This document shows positions 7,063-16,083 of a DNA stretch of 64,000 nt, one piece after another (position 1 is the first letter of the stretch; the number at the start of each line of letters is the position of its first letter). A program made the position numbers and the translations under genes. The notes under the pieces were generated by a model that was given only the letters and a program-made list of their open reading frames with translations, had not been told where the DNA came from and searched no databases. Source of the stretch: Riemerella anatipestifer ATCC 11845 = DSM 15868 (GTDB lineage: Bacteria > Bacteroidota > Bacteroidia > Flavobacteriales > Weeksellaceae); assembly GCF_000252855.1 (NCBI RefSeq), contig NC_017045.1, forward strand, positions 620,001-684,000. The letters run 5' to 3'.

Positions 7063-9657
7063 TTAGAGCATACCGCCACCACCTTCAAAGTCTTCCGAAT
7101 AGTTACCCTCTCTTTTTCGTTTAGGCTGTTCTATCTTTTCTCCTTGTTTGAAACGGTAAGTTAAAGATAAATTGATTTGTCTCGGTTGCCATTGCATATA
7201 AGACTCTCTAGTGGTATTTTCGGTAAAAGTATGTACCGTTCTGTTTCTGGTATTAAATATATCCTGAACATTAAACGCTAAAGTACCATTGCCATTCCAA
7301 ATAGTTTTAGAAGCTCCGAAATTAAGGGCATACATTGCTTTTCTGTCTTGAAACTCGGTTCTAGTACCACCTCTGTAAAATCCTTGCAACTGAATGCTCA
7401 ATGTCCTATCTATTCTAAAAGTAGAATTAAGTCGCATTATACTAGAAAAACCTTTCCCTACAAACGAGGCATTTCTCAACGCCGATGCTCCATTTTTATC
7501 TATTACAGAATAAGAAGTTTGTCCGTCTAATTTATAAGCGAATAGATTAACACTCGCCATAATTTTCCACCAAGGGCAAAGGTCTGCCGTACCGTTAAGA
7601 TCTAACCCATATCTAGTATCCGTACCTAAATTGATAGGCGTTACAAAAAAGATATTGGTTCTTTCGTCTTCCCTATACACCAACATTTTATTATCATCTG
7701 TCGTGCGTCTTAAATAAAGAGTTGGATTAATGGTAAATTTTTTCTTCTGTATGCTATAACCTAGTTCGTATGAGTCCACATAAGATGGGTTCAAATCCAT
7801 ATTTCCTCTAAAGACATTTTGGTCATCTGTTAATGAAAAATATGGGACTAAGAAAAAGGCTCTAGGGCGGTCTATCCTTCTAGAATAATTAACCAATAAC
7901 TGATTATTTTTAGCAAAATCATAACTCAAATATACACTAGGGAAAAGATTATTGTAATTTTTGATTTTGTTATCAATAATTTTACCCTCCGACATATTCT
8001 GATAATCTATTTTAATGTTAGAAAATTCGTCTCTCAATCCTACTTGATAGCCTAAATTCCCTATTTTACTCTTGAACTGAACATACGCTGCATTGAACAA
8101 CTCATTATAAACTGTATTATTAGTAAACATGCCCAACGGCGAAAACGCTCCACCAGCCCCTAGACTTCTATTCGCTGTATTATCATATTGGTTATTATTA
8201 CTATCCAAACGGTAGCCTAGTTCTAATTTAGAATTTTCACCAATGTTAAGTTCATAATCTGCCTTAGCTATAATGGTCTGATTCTTTGAAGCTTGAGAGT
8301 TGTCATTAGTTTGAAAACTAAGATAAGGTCTAGATGAATCTGCCAAGAACAACGCATCAAAAATATTATTAGACTCTTGACCAATAATAGTATAAGCATC
8401 GTTTTTACTTTTTTGATAACTCAATGATAAGGAAAGGTTGTCTTTATCACTAAATTTATGGTCTACACCAAAATCTCCTTGAAACGCCAAATTATCATTA
8501 GTCCCTTTACTATTCCTTACTGTGTAAGGTGTTGGCAAAGTAGTATTATTGTAAAGATAATTAAAATTATTAAAGGCATCTTCCGTCCCTTTAATACTTC
8601 TTATCGTACCCGAAGCATTGATGGAGGTATTTTTACCCAAATCATAGACTATACCTGTAGTAGCATTATAGGTTTTCATTGCGGTATTTCGCTCTCCATT
8701 CTGTCTAGACTCTAGCAACTGATTAACTTGGGTATCATTTTTCTTATAAAAGTTGTTATTCCTCGTAGTTCCTTTAGATTCTCTATAACCGCCGCCGCCA
8801 TTAACAAACCAAGTAAAATTACCTTTTCTCCAACTCAAATTAGCATTAAGGTTAGTCTGTGGCAAATAACCAATAGCCCCAATAACGCTACCATTAAATC
8901 CTGTTTTTTTATTTTTTTTCAGAATAATATTGAGAATCCCAGAAGTACCCGAAGCTTCAAATTTAGAAGACGGATTTGTGATAACCTCAATTTTTTCTAT
9001 TTGTTCCGCAGGGATTGATTGTAATGCATTAGCACCATCATCTATACCCAACATAGATGAAGGTTTACCATTGATTAAAAATCTCACATTAGAGCTTCCT
9101 CTCATAGAGACCGTTCCATCTGTATCCACATCTACCGAAGGTACATTTTGCAGTACATCTTGTAAACTCCCTCCCTTACTTACCAAATCAGAAGATACAT
9201 CATAAGTCTTCTTGTCTAGCTCTACTTTGTATGGCTTAGGAGCATTCACAGTAATGGTAACTCCTTCTATTTCCTTAGTCTTAGCATGGGTTACAGTAGT
9301 CTCCTTTTCTATTTTAAAATCACCTAAACTTCCACCTGAAAGAATTTCTTTAGTGAGGATTTTTTGTTTAAAATCTATAGCTTCGATAGTAATTTTATAA
9401 ACTCCTGCATTAAGTGGCAATTTATAATTCCCCTTTTCATCTGTTAACGTAGCATCACTATAAAGTTTATTAGACTGGTGCTCAAAACTTACAGAAGCAT
9501 AAGGTATTGGCTGGTTATAGGCATCTACTACTCTACCCAAAACTATATTTTTTTGTTGAGCAAAAGAAAAACTCGCCACTCCCACTGTAAGGGTCAGAGC
9601 TAAGGTTCTTTTTTTAATAATGCTAACAATTTCTATGTTGTGATTAGGTATTTTCAT
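7063..9657 (-). CDS. TonB-dependent receptor, outer membrane beta-barrel family
   Basis: An 864-residue outer membrane protein. A signal peptide ends near VASFSFAQ (about residue 34). A carboxypeptidase-regulatory-like beta-sandwich follows (VLGRVVDAYNQPIPYASVSF to about 115), then a plug domain (GGSLQDVLQNVPSVDVD, MRGSSNVRFLINGKPSSML, EVITNPSSKFEA) and a long beta-barrel with aromatic strand ends. It belongs to the OMP_b-brl_3 group rather than the SusC group. The C-terminus carries an unusual hydrophilic tail after the last strand (KRKREGNYSEDFEGGGGML). There is no SusD partner, and the ligand (siderophore, peptide or other) is unknown. It appears to be a single gene 58 bp behind mltG. Confidence 0.85.
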   Translation of the reverse strand: MKIPNHNIEIVSIIKKRTLALTLTVGVASFSFAQQKNIVLGRVVDAYNQPIPYASVSFEHQSNKLYSDATLTDEKGNYKLPLNAGVYKITIEAIDFKQKILTKEILSGGSLGDFKIEKETTVTHAKTKEIEGVTITVNAPKPYKVELDKKTYDVSSDLVSKGGSLQDVLQNVPSVDVDTDGTVSMRGSSNVRFLINGKPSSMLGIDDGANALQSIPAEQIEKIEVITNPSSKFEASGTSGILNIILKKNKKTGFNGSVIGAIGYLPQTNLNANLSWRKGNFTWFVNGGGGYRESKGTTRNNNFYKKNDTQVNQLLESRQNGERNTAMKTYNATTGIVYDLGKNTSINASGTIRSIKGTEDAFNNFNYLYNNTTLPTPYTVRNSKGTNDNLAFQGDFGVDHKFSDKDNLSLSLSYQKSKNDAYTIIGQESNNIFDALFLADSSRPYLSFQTNDNSQASKNQTIIAKADYELNIGENSKLELGYRLDSNNNQYDNTANRSLGAGGAFSPLGMFTNNTVYNELFNAAYVQFKSKIGNLGYQVGLRDEFSNIKIDYQNMSEGKIIDNKIKNYNNLFPSVYLSYDFAKNNQLLVNYSRRIDRPRAFFLVPYFSLTDDQNVFRGNMDLNPSYVDSYELGYSIQKKKFTINPTLYLRRTTDDNKMLVYREDERTNIFFVTPINLGTDTRYGLDLNGTADLCPWWKIMASVNLFAYKLDGQTSYSVIDKNGASALRNASFVGKGFSSIMRLNSTFRIDRTLSIQLQGFYRGGTRTEFQDRKAMYALNFGASKTIWNGNGTLAFNVQDIFNTRNRTVHTFTENTTRESYMQWQPRQINLSLTYRFKQGEKIEQPKRKREGNYSEDFEGGGGML

Positions 9658-9715
9658 TTCTAAATATCTTAAATTAATTGTATGATTATATTATTCATAA
9701 AGCATAAAGCATTTT

Positions 9716-10741
9716 TTACTTTATCTGTTTTTCATTAAGCCAATCTTGATATGCTTTTGCGTTTTTTGCATGCTCTACATCGCTGCTTGTAAATTTATGA
9801 AAACCCATTCTCTGTGGGTCTGCACACATATAGATGTAATCGTGGTTTTCGGCATTTAGCACTGCATCTACTGAGTTTTTATCTGTTACACAAATAGGTC
9901 CAGGAGGAATCCCGACATTAGCATAAGTATTGTATGGCGAGGGCGTTTTTAAATCCTTATAATACACCCTTTTAATAACCTTATTAAAACCACTTGATTG
10001 GTTAATAGCATAAATCACCGTAGGGTCAGACTGTAGTTTCATACCCTTTTTATAACGGTTAAGATACAGTCCTGCAATGGTTTTTTGTTCATCTACCCTC
10101 CCGCCAGACTCTTTATACACAATAGAAGCCAAAGCATAAATTTGATTTCTATCTAAACCTAATTTCTTTTCTTTCTCTAGACGTTCAGCGTTCCAAAAAT
10201 CGTTGTATTGTTTTTCAAAAACGCCAAAAAATTCTTTCGGACTTACCGTCCAAAAAAACTGATAAGTATCTATAAAGAAATATTTTTTTAAGTCTTCCGC
10301 CTCTGACAAACCTTTGGACTGAGCAATTTGGTTAAACTCTTTTATAAAAGCTAAAGAGTCTGCCTCCGTTTTTTTGGCTACACGCCCCATCATTTGGTAA
10401 ACATTATCAAAAGCAATAATTCTAAAATTATCAGGCGACTGATTGCCTGCTTTTATCATATTTACCAAAGCGGTATTATCCATACCTTCGGTAATTTTAT
10501 AGCGTCCCGTATGGAAAAAACGATTCATATTTTTGCTCAATGCTACCTGTTTAAAGCTTTCTTTATCTTTAAGATAAGGAGCAATAGAATCTAATATTTG
10601 TTCAAAACGAGCCTCTTTTGGGATATAAAAAACACCTTCTTTTGAAACATTATTCCCATAGTATTTCTTATAAAAACTGTATCCGAAATAACCACCCACC
10701 ACAAGAACAATAGCTAATATAAATCCGATTATTTTTTTCAT
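9716..10741 (-). CDS. mltG: Endolytic murein transglycosylase MltG
   Basis: A 341-residue protein with one N-terminal membrane helix (IIGFILAIVLVVGGYFGYSF) and a periplasmic YceG domain. The catalytic Glu region is ASIVYKESGG (about 201-210), and the C-terminal signature SPYNTYANVGIPPGPI is intact. MltG cuts nascent glycan strands and so sets peptidoglycan chain length. It begins 9 bp after dapF, linking precursor synthesis (meso-diaminopimelate) and wall assembly in one transcript. Confidence 0.93.
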   Translation of the reverse strand: MKKIIGFILAIVLVVGGYFGYSFYKKYYGNNVSKEGVFYIPKEARFEQILDSIAPYLKDKESFKQVALSKNMNRFFHTGRYKITEGMDNTALVNMIKAGNQSPDNFRIIAFDNVYQMMGRVAKKTEADSLAFIKEFNQIAQSKGLSEAEDLKKYFFIDTYQFFWTVSPKEFFGVFEKQYNDFWNAERLEKEKKLGLDRNQIYALASIVYKESGGRVDEQKTIAGLYLNRYKKGMKLQSDPTVIYAINQSSGFNKVIKRVYYKDLKTPSPYNTYANVGIPPGPICVTDKNSVDAVLNAENHDYIYMCADPQRMGFHKFTSSDVEHAKNAKAYQDWLNEKQIK

Positions 10742-10750
10742 TTTTTAATT

Positions 10751-11512
10751 TCAAATAGTTCCTTTAAAAACCTGTACTGCAGGACCTTCTAACCACACAT
10801 TACAAAAACCTGCATCTTTCTTTTCAGCATAAACTTTGAGATTACCTCCTAGAGTTTTAATATTTACAGAATTTTTATCCTTATCCTGAATAAAAGACAA
10901 TGCAGATGCCGTTACTCCTGTACCACAACTATAAGTTTCGTCTTCCACACCTCGCTCATAAGTACGCACAAAAAGAGTCTCATCATCTATTTTCTCAACA
11001 AAATTGACATTGATACCTTCCTGCTGATATTTTTCAGAGTACCTCACTTGTTTACCTTCTTTATAAACATCTAACTTTTCTACCTCCGAAACAAATCTCA
11101 CATAATGAGGCGAACCTGTATTAAGCACAAAATCAGACGCATCTCTACTTATATTAGAAACATCTATCATTTTAAGTTTTACCACATTTCCATTTACTTC
11201 AGCTTCGTGCAGTCCATCTATTGCATTGAAGGTACATTTATTTTCAAAAACACCTAGAAAATGCGCAAAAGCCACCAAACAACGCCCACCGTTACCACAC
11301 ATTGTGCTTTCTGCTCCATCTGCATTATAATACACCATTCTAAAATCAGTATCAGGGCAATTTTCTAGCAAAATGAGACCATCTGCTCCCACCCCAAAAC
11401 GCCTATGGCAAAGATGTGCTATATTTTCTTTGCTTTTATCAAAATTCATTTGGCGGTTATTCACCATAATAAAATCATTACCAGTCCCTTGATATTTATA
11501 AAAAGTAAGCAT
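10751..11512 (-). CDS. dapF: Diaminopimelate epimerase
   Basis: A 253-residue protein with both catalytic cysteines in their motifs: MCGNGGRC (about residues 72-79) and YSCGTGVTASAL (about 203-214). The N-terminus FYKYQGTGNDFIMVNN is the usual DapF opening. It converts LL- to meso-diaminopimelate, the last step before peptidoglycan cross-link precursor and lysine formation. It is the first gene of a dapF-mltG pair, divergent from glnS across about 250 bp. Confidence 0.95.
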   Translation of the reverse strand: MLTFYKYQGTGNDFIMVNNRQMNFDKSKENIAHLCHRRFGVGADGLILLENCPDTDFRMVYYNADGAESTMCGNGGRCLVAFAHFLGVFENKCTFNAIDGLHEAEVNGNVVKLKMIDVSNISRDASDFVLNTGSPHYVRFVSEVEKLDVYKEGKQVRYSEKYQQEGINVNFVEKIDDETLFVRTYERGVEDETYSCGTGVTASALSFIQDKDKNSVNIKTLGGNLKVYAEKKDAGFCNVWLEGPAVQVFKGTI

Positions 11513-11729
11513 AAAGATATTTTAGTATTGCAAATGTAACCTTTTTATACCAATCAACATAAAAATAAGATAAGGCTGACTTCTATTAAAACAATAGATG
11601 AGCAGCCTAATCTTTCTTCAGCATTTGTGTTTTGAAAAAACTATTTATGATGGAGTTCTATATACACAATCTATGCCAAAACTATACACAAATAAGAAAA
11701 AACAAAGTTTTTAACTCACAAAAAATTTC

Positions 11730-11737
11730 TAAATTTG
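11730..11737 (+). promoter_or_regulatory. -7 box of glnS
   Basis: TAAATTTG matches TAnnTTTG and lies 23 bp upstream of the glnS start codon. No convincing -33 element was found. The rest of 11513-11760 shows nothing else that can be supported. Confidence 0.45.
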
Positions 11738-11760
11738 CATCTTAAGTTATTACAACCCTT

Positions 11761-13431
11761 ATGGAAGAAAAGAAATCACTCAATTTTATTGAACAAATTA
11801 TAGAAAACGATTTAGAAAACGGACTCCCTAAAGAGAAACTAAGATTTCGTTTTCCACCAGAACCTAATGGTTATTTACATATTGGACATACTAAAGCCAT
11901 CTGCATCAATTTTGGTTTAGGCGAAAAATACAACGCTCCCGTAAACCTAAGATTTGATGATACTAACCCAGAGAAAGAAGAACAAGAGTTTGTAGATTCT
12001 ATAAAGAAAGATGTAGAATGGCTGGGCTTTAAGTGGGACAAAGAGCTGTATGCGTCTGACTACTTCCAACAACTCTACGAATGGGCAGTAGAAATGATAA
12101 AACAAGGCAAGGCTTATGTAGATGAACAGCCTTCGGAAGAAATTACAGCTCAAAGAAAAACACCTTTTGAAGACGGAGTAGAATCTCCTTACAGAGATAG
12201 ACCAATAGAAGAGTCGTTAGACTTGTTTGAAAGAATGAAAAACGGGGAGTTCCCAGAAGGTAGCATGAGTCTTCGTGCTAAAATAGATATGACTTCTCCA
12301 AATATGAACATGAGAGATCCTGTGATGTACCGTATCTTGAAAAGACCACACCACAGAACAGGCGAGCAGTGGAAAATCTACCCTATGTATGACTGGGCTC
12401 ATGGTGAAAGTGATTATTTGGAGCAAATCTCTCACTCGCTATGTTCATTGGAGTTTGAAAATCATCGCCCATTGTACGAATGGTACTTATCTAATGTCTA
12501 TGAGAAAGGAAAAAACGCTCCTAAGCAAAGAGAATTCGCCAGAATGAATGTCTCTTATATGATTACTTCTAAAAGGAAATTACAGCGTCTAGTAGCCGAA
12601 AAAGTAGTTACCGGTTGGGATGACCCTAGAATGCCTACCATCTCTGGTATGAGACGATTAGGTTATCCACCTATTGCCATTAAAAACTTTATTGAGCGAG
12701 TAGGCGTTACCAAAAGAGAAAATTTAATAGATGTACAGTTACTAGAATTTTTTGTAAGAGAAGAACTTAACAAAAAAGCCAAAAGAGTAATGGCAGTGGT
12801 AGATCCTGTAAAACTTATCATAGAAAACTACCCTGAAAACGAGGAAGAATGGCTAGAAACAGAAAACAATCCTGAAGATGAAAATGCAGGGACTAGAACT
12901 GTTCCTTTCGCTAGAGAGCTTTATATAGAGAGAGAAGACTTTAAAGAAGAGGCTAACAAGAAGTTCTTTAGACTAAAATTGGGTGGTGAGGTACGTTTAA
13001 AATCAGCTTATATAATTAAAGCAGAGCGTGTAGAAAAAAACGAAAATGGGGAAATTACTACGATATACGCCTCTTACGACCCTAAATCAAAATCTGGAAG
13101 TGGCACGGAAGAAAGCCTTAGAAAGGTAAAAGGAACCCTACATTGGGTTTCTGCAAAACACGCTTTGCCTATTGAAGTGAGAATTTACGACCGCCTATTT
13201 ACCACGGCACAGCCAGATGCAGAAAAAGAAACCGATTTCTTAGAATACCTTAATCCTGATTCTCTAAAAGTAGTACAAGGCTATGGTGAGCCTTCCCTAA
13301 AAGAAGTGGATACAGAAGCACCGCTTCAATTCCAAAGGATAGGATATTTTACGAAAGACCAAGATTCCACAGAAGAGAAACTAGTTTTCAATAGAACGGT
13401 TACTCTTAAAGATTCTTATAAGCCTGAGTAA
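11761..13431 (+). CDS. glnS: Glutamine--tRNA ligase
   Basis: A 556-residue class I aminoacyl-tRNA synthetase. The HIGH motif is PPEPNGYLHIGHTKAI (about 32-47), the KMSKS-like loop is MITSKRKLQRL (about 265-275), and the C-terminal two-barrel anticodon-binding region extends to the end. Presence of GlnRS means Gln-tRNA is made directly. It is monocistronic with its own promoter box and a terminator downstream. Confidence 0.95.
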   Translation: MEEKKSLNFIEQIIENDLENGLPKEKLRFRFPPEPNGYLHIGHTKAICINFGLGEKYNAPVNLRFDDTNPEKEEQEFVDSIKKDVEWLGFKWDKELYASDYFQQLYEWAVEMIKQGKAYVDEQPSEEITAQRKTPFEDGVESPYRDRPIEESLDLFERMKNGEFPEGSMSLRAKIDMTSPNMNMRDPVMYRILKRPHHRTGEQWKIYPMYDWAHGESDYLEQISHSLCSLEFENHRPLYEWYLSNVYEKGKNAPKQREFARMNVSYMITSKRKLQRLVAEKVVTGWDDPRMPTISGMRRLGYPPIAIKNFIERVGVTKRENLIDVQLLEFFVREELNKKAKRVMAVVDPVKLIIENYPENEEEWLETENNPEDENAGTRTVPFARELYIEREDFKEEANKKFFRLKLGGEVRLKSAYIIKAERVEKNENGEITTIYASYDPKSKSGSGTEESLRKVKGTLHWVSAKHALPIEVRIYDRLFTTAQPDAEKETDFLEYLNPDSLKVVQGYGEPSLKEVDTEAPLQFQRIGYFTKDQDSTEEKLVFNRTVTLKDSYKPE

Positions 13432-13452
13432 ATAACATTACATCAGCATCAT

Positions 13453-13492
13453 AAAAAAGGGTCAAATTCATGAAATTGTATTTGACCTTTTT
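13453..13492 (+). terminator. Terminator of glnS
   Basis: AAAGGGTCAAAT pairs with ATTTGACCTTT with one bulged G, followed by a T-rich run. It lies 21 bp after the glnS stop and could also serve the convergent UbiA gene. Confidence 0.75.
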
Positions 13493-13507
13493 ATTTTTAT
13501 AAATTTA

Positions 13508-14443
13508 TCATATTCTTTCAAAAATACCATTGAGTAACATAAAAACCACACCTATAAAAACCCACACTCTAAGAGCGTTGATAAGCCTAGACATTTTAGA
13601 GTATCTGAAAAAATACAGTGAAATTCCAACTAATAAATAAACCAAAATAGATACTGAAAAATAATAAGCAACTAGATTAAAATATTTTAATTTGTTTACT
13701 ATTAAATACGAGGTCAATGAGTTAATTATCAATAATAAATATAACCAATATACTGTTTTAGTTTTCCCAAATAATACAGGTATAGTAGCATATCCAAAGA
13801 GTTTATCAGCCGCTCTAGTTACAATATCTTTAATAACATCTATTATCAAAAGTAACACAAACAAGAAAACAGACATTAGAAACAACAAACCTGAAAAATG
13901 CTGATAGTAAACCAATAATCCAAAAAAAGGATATAATGATAACGATACATAAGTTAGATTATTCACTACCGCTATTCGGCTCAGTTTATGACTATAAAAC
14001 CATATCAGAAACTGATAAACAAGAAAAAATATTAAAATTCGATAAGAAAGAACCAAGGCTATCCCCAACGACAATACATTAAGTAATAAATAAGAGTAAA
14101 GAATATATTTCTCTTTAACAAAAGACTGAAAATAACTTCTAAAAGGTTTAGTAATTTGGTCTTTTTCCTTATCGTAAAACTGATTGATAAGCCCTCCTGC
14201 CGCTATGGAAAGCATAGAACAAACAATAATCCCGTGGACTTTATAATCAAAGACAAAAACCCTAAGACTTTCTTCTTGATTAAATAAAAAAAAGGTGGAT
14301 ACATAAAGTGTAAATACATAAAAAGCCAAAACAAAAACCCTCGCTCCAAGCATTAGACTAACTAGCTGCGAGGCTCTGTAAAGCCATCTACGGCGTTCTA
14401 ATTTAGACCTTAAATTTTGAAAATCGGAGTTAGATAGTCGCAT
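13508..14443 (-). CDS. UbiA-family prenyltransferase
   Basis: A 311-residue membrane protein with about eight helices and the two Asp-rich motifs of UbiA enzymes: NQFYDKEKD (NxxxDxxxD, about 86-94) and DVIKD (about 201-205, followed by IVTRAADKLFGYATIP). Close flavobacterial relatives are often named geranylgeranylglycerol-phosphate geranylgeranyltransferase, but the acceptor cannot be read from sequence. It starts 18 bp after the GHMP kinase gene, which fits a role in isoprenoid use. Confidence 0.8.
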   Translation of the reverse strand: MRLSNSDFQNLRSKLERRRWLYRASQLVSLMLGARVFVLAFYVFTLYVSTFFLFNQEESLRVFVFDYKVHGIIVCSMLSIAAGGLINQFYDKEKDQITKPFRSYFQSFVKEKYILYSYLLLNVLSLGIALVLSYRILIFFLVYQFLIWFYSHKLSRIAVVNNLTYVSLSLYPFFGLLVYYQHFSGLLFLMSVFLFVLLLIIDVIKDIVTRAADKLFGYATIPVLFGKTKTVYWLYLLLIINSLTSYLIVNKLKYFNLVAYYFSVSILVYLLVGISLYFFRYSKMSRLINALRVWVFIGVVFMLLNGIFERI

Positions 14444-14461
14444 TTAGATTATCATTACTCA

Positions 14462-15388
14462 TCAAAAACGATAAATTACTTCTTTTTTGAAGCCTTCCAA
14501 CATTTTCTCCGCCTTATCATAATCTTGAGTAAAACCTAATATATAGCCACCACCGCCACTACCACAAAGTTTGAGGTAATAAGTATTGGTATCCAAACCT
14601 TTTTTCCAAGCATTAAAGATGCTTTCTGGAATCATCGGTCTAAAGTGTTCGTAAGCCCATAGAGATAACTTCCTTAAATTCTTAAAAAACGGACTCATAT
14701 CCTTTTTTAGAAAGGCTTCTATACAAGCATTATTATAACGAATAAACTCTTCTTTTAAAGTCTTCCTAAATCCTTCTTGCTTTAACTTTTCAAAGAAAAT
14801 CTGAACCATTGGTCCCGTTTCACCTACCACACCAGAGTCTATAAGAAAAATCGCTCCTTTACCTTGCTGTTCTTTAGGAATAGAAACTCTGTCTACATTT
14901 TCTTTGTTTTCTATGAGGATAGGCAGATTCATATAACAGATTAGTGGGTCTATCCCCGAACTTTTACCATGAAAATAGCTTTCTAGTTCTCCAAAGACTT
15001 TTTTCAACTGCTTTAAATCCTCTTTGCTAATGTGTTCTGGATTATATTTTTTAAGAGAATAACGCTCAAAAATAGCCGCCACCAACGCACCCGAACTCCC
15101 CACTCCATATCCTTGTGGAATATTAGAATCAAAGAATAAACCTTTATTTATATCCTTTTTAAGCTCAGATACATTTAGTTCAAAGTCTTTTGGCAAAGCT
15201 AAACTCTGAAGATAATCAGTATATTTTAATAACGATTGGTTAGATTGGCGTTCAAAATCAGAGGATAAATCAGAAAATTTTAAAGTCCCCTTATAAAAAC
15301 TGTAAGGTAGCGTAAGCCCTTGAGAATTTTCTATAATGCCATATTCTCCAAAAAGTAAGATTTTAGCATAAAAAAGTGGGTTAGCCAT
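14462..15388 (-). CDS. GHMP kinase, probably mevalonate kinase
   Basis: A 308-residue protein with the GHMP signatures: GYGVGSSGALVAAIFERY (ATP loop, about 93-110), the SSGID loop (about 143-147) and the C-terminal glycine motif LCGSGGGGYILGFTQD. The N-terminal KILLFGEYGIIEN matches the mevalonate-kinase opening (KILLFGEHxV). Flavobacteria commonly make isoprenoids by the mevalonate route, and the adjacent UbiA gene fits. No other mevalonate-pathway gene is nearby, so the exact substrate (mevalonate or phosphomevalonate) is inferred. Confidence 0.8.
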   Translation of the reverse strand: MANPLFYAKILLFGEYGIIENSQGLTLPYSFYKGTLKFSDLSSDFERQSNQSLLKYTDYLQSLALPKDFELNVSELKKDINKGLFFDSNIPQGYGVGSSGALVAAIFERYSLKKYNPEHISKEDLKQLKKVFGELESYFHGKSSGIDPLICYMNLPILIENKENVDRVSIPKEQQGKGAIFLIDSGVVGETGPMVQIFFEKLKQEGFRKTLKEEFIRYNNACIEAFLKKDMSPFFKNLRKLSLWAYEHFRPMIPESIFNAWKKGLDTNTYYLKLCGSGGGGYILGFTQDYDKAEKMLEGFKKEVIYRF

Positions 15389-15471
15389 TCGTTATCATAT
15401 TTTGTGATGCAAAGATATAAATTTATTAAAAGTTTTTAAATAAATCTTAAAATATTCTTAGTGCTTGTGAT

Positions 15472-16083
15472 TTAGTCTATCCCTAAAATAAAATAAGCCA
15501 CTGCTTGTACCCTTGCCAAAAACTCCCGAGTATGATTTCTATAAAAACTTTCTGGTTTGGTAACATCTTGAGCACCAAAAGCTAAAGCATTCATATTCAA
15601 GTTTCTTGCAATAAATAAAGCTCTCAAATTATGAAATCCTTGAGAAATGATGATGACCTCATTTTTCTTATAATTGTTCTTACATCTTACAATGCTTTCC
15701 TTTGTACTAAAGCCTTTAGGGTCTTGTATAATGACACCTTCTGGGATACCTTCGGTTCTAATGAGATAATTAGCCATAGCTTGAGGTTCATCGTAATACG
15801 GGCTTTTTTCGCCACTTACTATAATTTTCTTTATTTTCCCATAATGATAAAGTGCTGAAACAGCCTCCATTCGTTTTGTAAAGTAAGGGTTGGCAATTCC
15901 CGACCTCATCTTAGGCGACGTCCCCAAAACCAAAGCTACCTCTCTAGCTGGGATTTTACTAACCTTAGTATAAGTTCTACCGTTGGTAAGGGCATACACC
16001 CACAGATTAGCTAGCATCATAGCCAATACCATCAGCTCTGCCAATCCTAAAATAGTTTTAATTATGCCCTTTAGTAGCCTCAC
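15472..16083 (-). CDS. SanA/YdcF (DUF218) envelope protein
   Basis: A 203-residue protein with one N-terminal membrane helix and a DUF218 domain: VALVLGTSPKMRSGIANPYF (about 50-69), KIIVSGEKSPYYDEPQAM (about 88-105) and KGFSTKESI. SanA/ElyC proteins influence envelope barrier function or lipid-carrier metabolism; their enzymology is poorly known. The start is GTG at 16081-16083 and overlaps the TAG stop of the upstream reductase by one base, so translation is probably coupled. Confidence 0.8.
   Translation of the reverse strand: MRLLKGIIKTILGLAELMVLAMMLANLWVYALTNGRTYTKVSKIPAREVALVLGTSPKMRSGIANPYFTKRMEAVSALYHYGKIKKIIVSGEKSPYYDEPQAMANYLIRTEGIPEGVIIQDPKGFSTKESIVRCKNNYKKNEVIIISQGFHNLRALFIARNLNMNALAFGAQDVTKPESFYRNHTREFLARVQAVAYFILGID

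Noticed and set aside
8458-9400. Several plus-strand open frames antisense to the TonB-type receptor
   Set aside because: Low-complexity translations rich in Ile/Ser/Thr, lying entirely opposite a receptor with clear domains.
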